From: Pseudomonas lalucatii
GTDB taxonomy: Bacteria > Pseudomonadota > Gammaproteobacteria > Pseudomonadales > Pseudomonadaceae
Length of the DNA: 64,000 nt
NCBI RefSeq assembly: GCF_018398425.1
Contig: NZ_JADPMV010000002.1
Location: 1,628,376 to 1,692,375, forward strand
Direction of reading: 5' to 3'
In this document: piece by piece, positions 9,601 through 17,645 of the stretch
Layout of the letters: the number at the start of each line of letters is the position of its first letter
How positions within the stretch are numbered: position 1 is the first letter of the stretch
Made by a program: the position numbers and the translations under genes
Notes under the pieces: model-generated
The model's input: only the letters and a program-made list of their open reading frames with translations
What the model was told of the DNA's origin: nothing
The model's database searches: none

Positions 9601-9921
9601 CCCCAGGCGCTGCTGGAACCCTGGCTGGAGGCCTACCAGCGTGCGCTGTGCGAGCCGCTGCCGCTGCTGGCCAAGTGCAGCCATGGCTTCGCCCACAAGT
9701 GGCGCAAGCCGGGGCGCAAGGAACCCATCGAGGCGGCGCGGGCCGAGGCGCGGCTGATGTGGCAGGGCAACGACTTCATGGCCGGCGACAGCCAGGACCC
9801 CTGGAACGCCCTGGCCTTCCGCGACCGCGACCCGCTCGACGAGCGCTTCGAGGCCCTGGCCGAGCAACTCTACGGCCCGGCCCTGGATGCCCTGCAGGGC
9901 GCAGAGGAGGACGCGGCATGA
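6664..9921 (+). CDS. recC: Exodeoxyribonuclease V subunit gamma RecC
   Basis: A 1085-residue protein that with RecB and RecD forms the RecBCD helicase-nuclease, which processes double-strand breaks and loads RecA at Chi sites. The N-terminus (MLSLYHAPDLETLGELATRLL) and the blocks VVVPSQGIGRWLTLQLA and FCTMVPMRSLPFRLVCLLGLDDGALPRR are characteristic. RecC has helicase- and nuclease-like folds without catalytic residues and acts in strand splitting and Chi recognition. It heads the operon recC-recB-recD and its TGA overlaps the recB ATG by four bases. Length is slightly below E. coli RecC (1122 residues), as is usual in Pseudomonas. Confidence 0.97.
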   Translation: MLSLYHAPDLETLGELATRLLAQPQRQPFAAARVVVPSQGIGRWLTLQLARSQGIAMQLEVQLPSAFVWELSRLVLGQLPEQSAFTPDTLAWRLYDWLCEPHRLAQAPRLAHYLEGGDERRRLSLAAKIADVFDQYLLYRDDWLAAWERNELLGLGPDEAWQALLWRELTEGGHPHRARLLEELLRRLHDPAPIAGVPERLLVFGISALAPHHMRVLDGLARHSEVVVFALNPCREAWGEIRDVRELARQSQASPDDWYLDVGHPLLASLGKQGRDFFDSLFALASSEGAQELGLYSEDADLHDSSLLQALQNDILRLRTRAPDERLALHADDRSLELHVAHSPLREVEILHDQLLARFQADPALTPDQVVVLTPDIERYAPYVEAVFAPREGVPRIPYSLADRSLRAEVPLIEAFLELLALPDSRFTAEELLGWLEQPALARRAGIEAEDLPLLRDWLREAGVRWGRDAGHRAALGLPADAAFTWRQGLDRLLLGFAAPPQLAGEGAPLLGASWPLDALEGARAQLLGRLVAFVERLAALAQGLQRPRPLADWAQALVELVDELFDEREAGDTLVLLAKACAGLAEQAAASGIERPLELALIRQQLGAALEQGGGASGFLTGAVTFCTMVPMRSLPFRLVCLLGLDDGALPRRTPAAGFDLIAQQPRRGDRARRLDDRYLLLETLLSARVGLYLSYVGRDPRSNAELPPSVLVSELLEAVDLTAVCADGTKASARIRLEHPLQPFAPGNFAGGRRAGFAAPWFRAAQRLSEAVAAPQPFAATLPAPGEDWLTLEPSQLIHCFKHPARYLLEQRLGLRLAQAEEALAGDEPFGVEWTSLHGLRQLALQAVEQGWSEAEERALAAASGWLPVGELGQAHWGQIRGPIRAFAPTLFDERPAQTPQPLLVDLRLAGVRIHGWLDGVTADGLFDYRLRALGAWELAPFWLRHLLLGCAATPGIARTSRLLSPQREWRLGPLDDPQALLEPWLEAYQRALCEPLPLLAKCSHGFAHKWRKPGRKEPIEAARAEARLMWQGNDFMAGDSQDPWNALAFRDRDPLDERFEALAEQLYGPALDALQGAEEDAA

Positions 9922-12900
9922 GCGGCGCCGATCTGGACCTGTTGCAGGACAGCTTCGTCGGCCGCTCGCTGATCGAGGCCAGCGCCGGCACCGGCAAGAC
10001 CTGGACCCTCACCGCGCTCTACGCCCGCCTGCTGCTGGAGCAGCGGCTGTCGGTGGCGCAGATCCTGGTGGTGACCTTCACCACCGCCGCCACCGCCGAG
10101 CTGCGCGAGCGCATCCGCAGGCGCCTGGCCGAGCTGCTGGCGATCTACGAGCAGGGGCCGGGCGAGGACGCGCTGCTCAATCGCCTGCACGCCCGGTACC
10201 CGGACGCGGCCAGCCACCGCCGCCTGCTGCTGGCGGTGCACGGCTTCGACGAGGCGGCCATCTTCACCATCCACGGCTTCTGCCAGCGCGCCCTGCAGGA
10301 CGCCGCCTTCGAGGCCGGCGGCGACTTCGACAACGAGCTGACCCAGGACGACCGGGAGATTCTCGACGCCCTGCTCGCCGACCTCTGGCGCCACGAGCTG
10401 GCCGCCGCCGAGCCGGAATGGGCAGCCTTCCTGGTGCAGCGCAAGCTCAGCCCCCAGGTCCTGCGCCAGCGCCTGCGCGGCCACCTGGGCAAGCCCTACC
10501 TGCGCATCGAGCCGCAGCCCGGCGCCCAGGCCGACCTGGCGCCGCTGCGCGCGGCCTGGCAGCAGGCGCGGGACGCCTGGCTGGCGCACGGCGGCGCCTG
10601 GCTGGAACGGCTCAGGGCCTTCGACGGCTTCAAGGGCAACATGGTCGACGCCACCAAGCTGGGCGCCTGGCAGCAGGAGCTGGACGGCTACTTCGGCGAT
10701 GCCGCCGCCCTGTTCGGCAAGGTCGAGGGCCTGCGCCGGTTGTCCCGCGAGGGCCTGCTCAAGGCCAGCAAGAAGGGCGCCGCGGCCCCGGACAGCCCCC
10801 TGGCAGGCGCCCTGCAGCAGCTGTGCGAGGCCCTGGAGGCGGCGCTGCCGGACGCCGAGCAGCGGCTGATCGCGCTGCAGGTGCGGCTGCTCGCCCAGCT
10901 CGACGAGCAGCTGCCGCAGCGCAAGGCCGCCCAGCGCCTGCTGGCCTTCGACGACCTGCTCAACCGCCTGCAGCAGGCGCTGCAGGGCGAGGGCGGCGAG
11001 CACCTGGCCGCCACCCTGCGCACGCAATACCCGGTGGCGCTGATCGACGAGTTCCAGGACACCGACCCGGTGCAGTACCAGGTGTTCCGCCGCATCTATC
11101 GGGATGCAGGCGATCTGTGTTTCGTGGGGGACCCGAAACAAGCCATCTACGCCTTCCGCGGCGCCGACCTGGCCACCTACCTCAAGGCCCGCGACGAGGC
11201 GGCCCGGCAGTACAGCCTGGCCACCAACCACCGCTCCACCCCCGAGCTGATCGATGCCCTCAACCGGCTGTTCGACCGGCCCAGGCCCTTCGCCGAACCG
11301 GGCCTGACCTACCCGCCGGTGGGCGCCAGCCCGCGGCCGCGGCCGCGCCTGGTACTGCCCGAGCAGACCCAGGCGGCGCCGCTGGCGCTGGTCTGGCTGG
11401 ACGACGAGCACCTGACCAAGGGCCAGGCCGGCGCCCTGGCGGCCCGCGACACGGCCCGGCGCATCGCCGCGGTGCTGGCGGCCAGTGCCCGCGGCGCGGC
11501 CTATTTCGAAGAAGAAGGCGCGCGAGAAGCTGACGCCGCTATCGCCGGGCGCAGCAGCTTTAAGCGGACTCCGCTCAAGGGCGGCGATATCGCCGTCTTG
11601 GTCGCCAGCCATCGCCAGGCCGCCGAGGTGGCCAGCGAACTGGCCGCGCGCGGCGTGTCCAGCGTGCGCCGCGGCAAGGAGAGCGTCTGGCTCAGCGAGG
11701 AGGCCGAGGCCCTGGCCGCCGTGCTCGCCGCCTACGCCGAGCCGGGGCGCGAGGGCGCCCTGCGCTATGCCCTGGCCAGCCGCCTGCTGGGCCGCAGCGC
11801 CGCCGAGCTGGCCGCCTGCCAGGACGATGCGCGGGCCTGGGACGAGGAGCGCGAGGCGGCCGAGCGCTATCACCAGCTGTGGCAGCAACAGGGCTTCATG
11901 CGCGCCTTCCGCGCCTGGCTGGACGAGCAGCGGGTGGCCGAGCGCCTGCTGGCGCTGGTGGACGGCGAGCGCCGGCTGACCAACCTGCTGCACCTGGCCG
12001 AGCTGCTGCAGAGCGAGAGCCTGCAGCGCCCGGGGCTGGAGCAGCTGCTGGCCTGGTTCGACGCCCAGCGCCGCGCCGAGGCCCACGGCGAGGAGGCCCT
12101 GCTGCGCCTGGAGAGCGATGCCGAGCGGGTGCAGATAGTCACCATCCACACCGCCAAGGGCCTGGAATACCCCCTGGTGTTCTGCCCCTACCTGTGGGAC
12201 GGCGCCCTGCTGCGCCAGAGCGAGGACATCAGCTGCCACGCCGACGACGGCACGCCGCTGCTCGACCTCGGCGGCGAGCACTTCGAGCGGCACCGCGAGC
12301 GCGCCCGCCAGGAGCGCTTCGCCGAGAAGCTGCGCCTGACCTACGTGGCCCTGACCCGTGCCCGTGACCGCCTGTGGCTGCACTGGGGGCCGGTGGACTG
12401 CCGGCCGAAGAAGGACGGCAGCCTCGGCGAGGCCGGCCTGCACAGCAGCGCCCTGGCCTGGCTGCTGCACGGTCGCCAGCTGCCGGGGGCCGATGCCCTG
12501 GGCGAGCTGGCCGAGCACCTGAAAACCCTGGGGCCGGCGGACCTGCGCGGCGAGATCGAGCGGCTGGTCGAGGCCAGCCAGGGGCGCATGGCCGTGCAGC
12601 CGTTGCTCGAGCAGGAATCCAGCGCCGCCGGCGAACGCCGCGCGCCGGCACCCGAGCAGCTGGCCAGCCTGCAGCGCAGCCTGCACAGCGCCTGGCGCAT
12701 CGGCAGCTTCTCCGGCCTGGCCGCCGGTATGCATATGGAGGCGCCGGACCGCGACCATCTGGCCATGCCCGATGCCAGCGAGCCGGGCGGCGGCTTCTTC
12801 GCCTTCCCCCGTGGCGCCCGCGCCGGCACCTGCCTGCACGCCATCCTCGAGGACTGGGCGCGGGGCAAGGCGGCCCTGGCCGAGCTGGTCGCGCCGGCGC

Positions 12901-13502
12901 TCAACGGCCACGGCATCGACGCCGACACCTGGGGGGAGATCGCCCGCCAGCAGCTGCAACGGGTCATAGAGACCGACCTGGACGGCAACGGCCTGTGCCT
13001 GGCCGGCCTCGAGCCGACCCGGCGCCTGCCCGAGCTGGGCTTCACCTTCCCGGTGGCGAACCTCGATGTGCAGCGCCTGCGGGCGATCCTCGGCGACCCG
13101 GCCCATGGTTTGCCGGCGCCGATGCGCGAGGCCGCCGCGCGCCTGGAGTTCGACAGCCTCAAGGGCTTTCTCAAGGGCTTCATCGACCTCAGCTTCGAGC
13201 ACGAAGGACGCTGGTACATCGCCGACTACAAGTCCAACTGGCTCGGCCCGGATGCCGGCCACTACCAGGGCGAGCGGCTGCTCCAGGCCCTGGCCGGCGA
13301 GCACTACTACCTGCAGTACCTGATCTACCTGGTGGCGCTGCGGCGCTTCCTGCGCCAGCGCCTGGCCGACTTCGACGAGCGCCAGCTGGGCGGCGCCTAC
13401 TACCTGTTCCTGCGCGGCATGCCGCAGGCCGGGGTGTACTTCGCGCGCCCGGCCGACAGCCTGCTGGATGCCCTGGATCGGCTGTTCGAGGAGGGTAAAT
13501 GA
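9918..13502 (+). CDS. recB: Exodeoxyribonuclease V subunit beta RecB (UvrD-type helicase and nuclease)
   Basis: A 1194-residue superfamily 1A helicase with a C-terminal nuclease. Walker A is ASAGTGKTWTL at residues 21-31, the DExx box is LIDEFQDTDPVQY, motif III/IV stretches include VGDPKQAIYAFRGADL and TNHRSTPELI, and the late helicase motifs include VTIHTAKGLEYPLVF and LTYVALTRARDRL. The nuclease domain has the D-x-K catalytic motif in ADYKSN at Asp1103/Lys1105. It translocates 3'-5' and makes the Chi-regulated cuts. The start overlaps the recC stop, and the stop overlaps the recD start. Residues about 529-553 (around 11,503-11,575) form an unusual acidic then basic linker with atypical codon use, noted separately. 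Confidence 0.97.
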   Translation: MSGADLDLLQDSFVGRSLIEASAGTGKTWTLTALYARLLLEQRLSVAQILVVTFTTAATAELRERIRRRLAELLAIYEQGPGEDALLNRLHARYPDAASHRRLLLAVHGFDEAAIFTIHGFCQRALQDAAFEAGGDFDNELTQDDREILDALLADLWRHELAAAEPEWAAFLVQRKLSPQVLRQRLRGHLGKPYLRIEPQPGAQADLAPLRAAWQQARDAWLAHGGAWLERLRAFDGFKGNMVDATKLGAWQQELDGYFGDAAALFGKVEGLRRLSREGLLKASKKGAAAPDSPLAGALQQLCEALEAALPDAEQRLIALQVRLLAQLDEQLPQRKAAQRLLAFDDLLNRLQQALQGEGGEHLAATLRTQYPVALIDEFQDTDPVQYQVFRRIYRDAGDLCFVGDPKQAIYAFRGADLATYLKARDEAARQYSLATNHRSTPELIDALNRLFDRPRPFAEPGLTYPPVGASPRPRPRLVLPEQTQAAPLALVWLDDEHLTKGQAGALAARDTARRIAAVLAASARGAAYFEEEGAREADAAIAGRSSFKRTPLKGGDIAVLVASHRQAAEVASELAARGVSSVRRGKESVWLSEEAEALAAVLAAYAEPGREGALRYALASRLLGRSAAELAACQDDARAWDEEREAAERYHQLWQQQGFMRAFRAWLDEQRVAERLLALVDGERRLTNLLHLAELLQSESLQRPGLEQLLAWFDAQRRAEAHGEEALLRLESDAERVQIVTIHTAKGLEYPLVFCPYLWDGALLRQSEDISCHADDGTPLLDLGGEHFERHRERARQERFAEKLRLTYVALTRARDRLWLHWGPVDCRPKKDGSLGEAGLHSSALAWLLHGRQLPGADALGELAEHLKTLGPADLRGEIERLVEASQGRMAVQPLLEQESSAAGERRAPAPEQLASLQRSLHSAWRIGSFSGLAAGMHMEAPDRDHLAMPDASEPGGGFFAFPRGARAGTCLHAILEDWARGKAALAELVAPALNGHGIDADTWGEIARQQLQRVIETDLDGNGLCLAGLEPTRRLPELGFTFPVANLDVQRLRAILGDPAHGLPAPMREAAARLEFDSLKGFLKGFIDLSFEHEGRWYIADYKSNWLGPDAGHYQGERLLQALAGEHYYLQYLIYLVALRRFLRQRLADFDERQLGGAYYLFLRGMPQAGVYFARPADSLLDALDRLFEEGK

Positions 13503-15334
13503 TGTTGCTCGCCGACCTGCCCCTCGGCCCATTGGAGCGCGCCCTGGTCGCCAGCCTGCAACGCCTGGAGCCGGCCGCCGAGGCGCCGGTGCTGGTCGCG
13601 GCGGCGCTGCTCTGCCGGGCCCTGGAGCAGGGCGACGTGTGCCTGCCGCTGGCGCGCCTGGCCGGCCAGCGGCCCTGGCCGGAGCAGGAGTTCGTCCTGC
13701 CGCCGCTGGCGCAATGGCGCCAGGCGCTGCAGGCGTCCTCGCTGGTCGGCGAGGCAGGCGCCTTCGCCCCGCTGGTCCTCGTCGGCGAGCGCCTGTACCT
13801 GGCCCGCTACGAGGCCTACGAGCGGCGCCTGGCCGAGCAGTTGCTCGAGCGCGCCGGCGACCGCCCGGCGGTGGACGAGGCGCGGCTCGGCGACAGCCTG
13901 GCGCGGCTGTTCGCCTTCAACAGCCAGCAACCGGACTGGCAGCGCCTGGCCGCGGCCCAGGCGGTACGCCGGCGCCTGGCGGTGATCTCCGGCGGCCCCG
14001 GCACCGGCAAGACCACCACCGTGGTGCGCCTGCTCGCCGCGTTGCTGGAACAGCCCGACGGCGAACGGCTGGCCATCGGCCTGGCCGCGCCCACCGGCAA
14101 GGCGGCGGCGCGCATGGCCGAGGCGATCCGCGGTGCCAAGGCGTCCCTGCCGGTCGACGAGTCGATCAGGGCCGCCCTGCCGGAAGAGGCGCGCACCCTG
14201 CACCGCCTGCTCGGCAGCCGCGGTGACAGCCCGGCGGTGCGTCACCATGCCGGCAATCCCCTGGCCCTGGACGTGCTGGTGGTGGACGAGGCCTCCATGG
14301 TCGACCTGGCGCTGATGGCCAAGCTGGTGGAGGCCCTGCCGCCCACGGCGCGGCTGATCCTGCTCGGCGACAAGGACCAGCTGTGCGCGGTGGAGGCCGG
14401 CGCGGTATTCGCCGAGCTGTGCGAGGGCCGCGGCTTCGACGCCGCGGCGGCGGCCGAGCTCGAGCGCATCAGCGGCCAGCGCGTGGCGGTGGAGCCGCCG
14501 CGCTCGGCCCTGGGCGATGCCGTGGTGCTGCTGACCCACAGCCACCGCTTCGCCGGCGACAGCGGCATCGGCGAGCTGGCGCGGCGCATCAACGGCGGCG
14601 ATGTGCCCGGCACCCTGCGGTTGTTGCAGGAGGGGCGCGAGGACCTGGCCTGGAACGCCCAGCCGACCCCGCAGGCCCTGCTGGAGCGCCTCGAACGCGG
14701 CTATGCGCCCTATCTGGCGGCCGCCCGGGACGGCGACCCGGCGGCCGCCTTCGCCGCCTTCAACGCCTTCCGCGCGCTCTGTGCCCAGCGCGAAGGCCCC
14801 TGGGGCGTGGCCGGCCTCAACGAGGCGCTGGAGGCGCGGATCAAGCGCCGCAGCCAGGTCGCCAGCCGCGAGCGCTGGTACGTCGGGCGGCCGGTGATGG
14901 TGCGGCAGAACGACTACGCCCTGGGTCTGTTCAACGGCGATATCGGCCTCTGCCTGCCTAGCGCCCACGGCCTGCGGGTCTATTTTGAAGGCGAGGGCTC
15001 GAGCGAGGGCGGCTACCGCCCCTTCGCCCCGGCGCGCCTGCCCAGCCACGACAGCGCCTTCGCCATGACCGTGCACAAGAGCCAGGGCTCGGAGTTCGCC
15101 GAGGTGCTGCTGGCGCTGCCCGAACAGCCCAGCCCGCTGCTGAGTCGCAGCCTGTTCTACACCGGCATCACCCGGGCCAAGCAGCGGGTGGAGATCTGGG
15201 GCCTGGCCCCGCGCCTCGGCGAGGCGGTGGCCACCCGCGCCGAGCGGGCGGCGGGCCTGGCCGAGCGCCTGCAAGGTCCGCCGCAGGGCGCACCGAAGCC
15301 CGACAGCGGCGGGCAGCTCGGGCTGTTCGAGTGA
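13499..15334 (+). CDS. recD: Exodeoxyribonuclease V subunit alpha RecD
   Basis: A 611-residue superfamily 1B 5'-3' helicase, the fast motor of RecBCD before Chi. Walker A is GGPGTGKTTTVV at about residues 165-176, followed by AAPTGKAAARMAEAI (motif Ia), the DExx-type VVDEASMVDLALM and the C-terminal motifs FAMTVHKSQGSEF and YTGITRAKQRVEIWG. The first ATG overlaps the recB stop codon and is followed directly by a second in-frame ATG; either could be used. GAGGAGGGT upstream is a good ribosome binding site. Its length agrees with RecD (608 residues in E. coli). Confidence 0.97.
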   Translation: MMLLADLPLGPLERALVASLQRLEPAAEAPVLVAAALLCRALEQGDVCLPLARLAGQRPWPEQEFVLPPLAQWRQALQASSLVGEAGAFAPLVLVGERLYLARYEAYERRLAEQLLERAGDRPAVDEARLGDSLARLFAFNSQQPDWQRLAAAQAVRRRLAVISGGPGTGKTTTVVRLLAALLEQPDGERLAIGLAAPTGKAAARMAEAIRGAKASLPVDESIRAALPEEARTLHRLLGSRGDSPAVRHHAGNPLALDVLVVDEASMVDLALMAKLVEALPPTARLILLGDKDQLCAVEAGAVFAELCEGRGFDAAAAAELERISGQRVAVEPPRSALGDAVVLLTHSHRFAGDSGIGELARRINGGDVPGTLRLLQEGREDLAWNAQPTPQALLERLERGYAPYLAAARDGDPAAAFAAFNAFRALCAQREGPWGVAGLNEALEARIKRRSQVASRERWYVGRPVMVRQNDYALGLFNGDIGLCLPSAHGLRVYFEGEGSSEGGYRPFAPARLPSHDSAFAMTVHKSQGSEFAEVLLALPEQPSPLLSRSLFYTGITRAKQRVEIWGLAPRLGEAVATRAERAAGLAERLQGPPQGAPKPDSGGQLGLFE

Positions 15335-15444
15335 TGGCCGGCCCGGGCGCCAGGGGTTACGCCCGGGGCCCGGGTAGATACACTGAGCCTGGGCAGTCGC
15401 TGCACGGACGCCCGTTCACCGATCGAGCCAAGGGAGGCAGGCGG

Positions 15445-16215
15445 TTGCTAGCAGCGAGCAGAGTCGGTTGGCTGGTCTTGTTCCTGTGCCTCGCTGCACG
15501 GGCCGAGGGGGATGACCTGCGCCTGGTGAGCGGCGACGGCTATGCCCCCTTCACCAGCCAGGAGCTGCCGGGCGGCGGCCTGCTCGCGCAGGTGGTCACG
15601 CAGGCCCTGCGCCAGGCGCAGGTCTCCAGCAGTCTCGACTGGTTGCCCTGGAGCCGTGGCCTGCGGATGACCCAGCAGGGCAAGTACGACGCCACCTTCC
15701 CCTACGTCCGCACCGAGGTGCTGGCCGAACAGTTCCTGTTTTCCGAGCCGCTGCTGGTGGTCAGGCAGCATCTGTTCAGCCTGGCCGGCAGCGTCTACGA
15801 GGTCGACGACCTGCAGTCGCTGAGCGGCAGTCGCTTGTGCTATCCCCTCGGCTGGCAGCTGCCCGTGGCGGTTCAGGCGATGGTCGAGCAAGGCCGGCTG
15901 GTGCGTCATGCGCCCAAGGGGTTGAACGAGTGTGCCCGGCTGCTGCTGCTCGGGCGCGACGATGTCTTCATCGCCAATGGCCCCATAGGCGCCGCGGCGC
16001 TCGCGGCCACCGGCCAGCCCGTCAGCCGCTTTCGCCGCTCGCAGAGCGCTTTTGGCGAGACCAGCCTGCATGTCATCGTTTCGCGGGGGCATCCGCGCGC
16101 CGCGCAGCTGCTGCAGACCGTCGACCAGAGCCTGCGGCGGTTTCGCGGCAGCGACCGCCACCGGCGCCTGCTCGGGGCCTACCTCGAGGCCCGCGACCGC
16201 CAGGCCCAGCGCTGA
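15445..16215 (+). CDS. Periplasmic substrate-binding protein, amino-acid ABC transporter type
   Basis: A 256-residue protein of the bacterial extracellular solute-binding family 3 (PF00497 type). The chosen start is TTG at 15,445, preceded by AGGGAGG with a 7-base gap; it gives a short signal peptide (MLAASRVGWLVLFLCLAARA) followed by mature DDLRLVSGDGYAPFTSQELPGGG. Upstream in-frame codons to 15,331 would add an improbable Gly/Arg-rich leader. The pattern WSRGLRMTQQGKYDATFPY and FLFSEPLLVV is typical of orphan family-3 binding proteins in Pseudomonas that are not next to ABC permease genes. Ligand unknown; it may act as a sensor-like or transport-associated protein. Confidence 0.8.
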   Translation: MLAASRVGWLVLFLCLAARAEGDDLRLVSGDGYAPFTSQELPGGGLLAQVVTQALRQAQVSSSLDWLPWSRGLRMTQQGKYDATFPYVRTEVLAEQFLFSEPLLVVRQHLFSLAGSVYEVDDLQSLSGSRLCYPLGWQLPVAVQAMVEQGRLVRHAPKGLNECARLLLLGRDDVFIANGPIGAAALAATGQPVSRFRRSQSAFGETSLHVIVSRGHPRAAQLLQTVDQSLRRFRGSDRHRRLLGAYLEARDRQAQR

Positions 16216-16224
16216 GGCCGCGGC

Positions 16225-17133
16225 TCAGATCGCCAGCAGGGTCAACAGCAGCGGCAGGCTGGCCGCCGCCAATAGGGTCTGCAGGGTGATCAGCCCGGCC
16301 ATCAGCTGGCTGTCGCCGCCCAGCTGGCGGGTCAGCACATAGGCGGTCGGCGCCGTCGGCAGGGCGAAGAACAGCACCAGCACCGTGCTCTCCATCGCCG
16401 GCAGCTGCAGACCGCGGGCCATGGCCCAGGCCAGCAGGGGCATGGCCAGCAGGCGCAGCAGGCTGTTGCCGGCCAGGGCCGGGAGTTCGCCGCCGAGCTG
16501 CTCGGGTTTGAGCGCCGCGCCGACGCAGAGCAGGCCCAGCGGCAGGCTGGCGGCGGCCAGCAGGCTCAGCAGTCGCCCGCTGCCGCCCGGCAGGCCGAGG
16601 CCGCCGAGGTTGACCAGGGCGCCGCCGAGGCAGGCGAGGATCAGCGGGTTCTTGAGGATCGGCAGCAGCAGGCTGCGGGTGCTGATGCCGCGCTCGGCGG
16701 TCAGCGACCAGACCGACAGCACGTTCACCGTCGGCACCATCAGCGCCAGCATCAGCGCCGCCAGGGTCAGGCCCTCCTGGCCGAACAGGCTGGCCACCGC
16801 GGCCAGGCCCAGGTAGGTGTTGAAGCGCAGCGCGCCCTGGGTGAAGGCGCCGAAGCGCGCCGCGCGCCAGCCACGCAGGCGGCGCAGCAGCAGCAGGGCC
16901 AGCCAGGCCAGGCCCAGGCCGAGCATGACCGCCAGGGCCAGCCGCGGCAGCGCCGGGTTGTCCAGGGGCGCGGTGGCCAGGCTGCTGAACAGCAGGGCGG
17001 GGAACAGGATGAAATAGTTCAGGCGTTCGGCGCCGGGCCAGAAGGCCTCGTTGGGGAACTCCAGGCGGCGCAGGTAGTAGCCGGCGACGATCAAGGCGAA
17101 CAATGGCCACAGGGCCAGCAGCAACTCCAGCAC
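16225..17133 (-). CDS. AEC-family transporter (auxin efflux carrier-like permease)
   Basis: A 302-residue inner-membrane protein with about ten transmembrane segments, matching the AEC family of small-molecule permeases. Recognisable stretches are NYFILFPALLFSSLA in the first half and LPTAPTAYVLTRQLGGD in the second, in the region where the family has its conserved Pro-rich crossover. The start is taken as GTG at 17,133 after GGGGAAT; the upstream in-frame extension to 17,226 is not hydrophobic and overlaps the divergent promoter region. Substrate is unknown. It converges on the solute-binding gene with 9 bp between stops. Confidence 0.85.
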   Translation of the reverse strand: MLELLLALWPLFALIVAGYYLRRLEFPNEAFWPGAERLNYFILFPALLFSSLATAPLDNPALPRLALAVMLGLGLAWLALLLLRRLRGWRAARFGAFTQGALRFNTYLGLAAVASLFGQEGLTLAALMLALMVPTVNVLSVWSLTAERGISTRSLLLPILKNPLILACLGGALVNLGGLGLPGGSGRLLSLLAAASLPLGLLCVGAALKPEQLGGELPALAGNSLLRLLAMPLLAWAMARGLQLPAMESTVLVLFFALPTAPTAYVLTRQLGGDSQLMAGLITLQTLLAAASLPLLLTLLAI

Positions 17134-17225
17134 GACATTCCCCGTCCGTGATAAACGGCCATATTGGCCAGCCGCCCGGCGCGGCGCAAGGGCCGCGCCG
17201 GGCCAGACCAGAGGAGCAGCAGGCA

Positions 17226-17630
17226 ATGAGTGAAATCCACTGCGGCGGCTGCCAGTGCGGCGCCCTGCGCTACCGGTTCGAGGCGCCGTTGCGCGACGTC
17301 GCCCACTGCCACTGTTCGATGTGCCGGCGCTGCAGTGGCGGTATCGTCACCACCTGGGTCACGGTGCCGCTGGCCAGTTTCCAGTGGCTGGCCGGTACGC
17401 CCAGGGAGTACGCCTCCTCCGCCGGCTGTACCCGCCGCTTCTGCGGCAACTGCGGCGCCCAGCTGTGCCTGTTCACCACCCTCAGCCCCGGGACCCTGGA
17501 CGTGACGGTCGCCACCCTCGATCACCCCGAGCGGGCCCCGGCCGACCGCCATATCTGGGTGCAGAACCGCCTGCCCTGGCTGCACCTGGACGAGCACCTG
17601 CCGCAGGAGCGGCAGGAGTCGCTGCCCTGA
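17226..17630 (+). CDS. GFA-family zinc protein (glutathione-dependent formaldehyde-activating fold)
   Basis: A 134-residue cytosolic protein with the GFA/CENP-V zinc fold. Cysteine clusters are at C6, C9, C11 (IHCGGCQCGALRY), at C28, C30, C33, C36 (HCHCSMCRRCSG) and in RFCGNCGAQL near residue 72. The family includes Gfa of Paracoccus, but most chromosomal members have no demonstrated link to formaldehyde, so only the fold is asserted. A strong GGAG lies just upstream of the ATG. It is divergent from the AEC permease and convergent with the DUF4105 gene (15 bp between stops). Confidence 0.85.
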   Translation: MSEIHCGGCQCGALRYRFEAPLRDVAHCHCSMCRRCSGGIVTTWVTVPLASFQWLAGTPREYASSAGCTRRFCGNCGAQLCLFTTLSPGTLDVTVATLDHPERAPADRHIWVQNRLPWLHLDEHLPQERQESLP

Positions 17631-17645
17631 GCGCGGTGGCGTGGC

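Noticed and set aside
6957..9917. Long Arg/Pro-rich plus-strand frame within recC that joins the recB frame
   Set aside because: Only the part from 9,918 is real (recB); the upstream part is an alternative frame of recC.
9870..13532. 1220-codon minus-strand frame opposite recB
   Set aside because: Shadow of recB; composition Gln/Ala/Gly-rich with no domain pattern.
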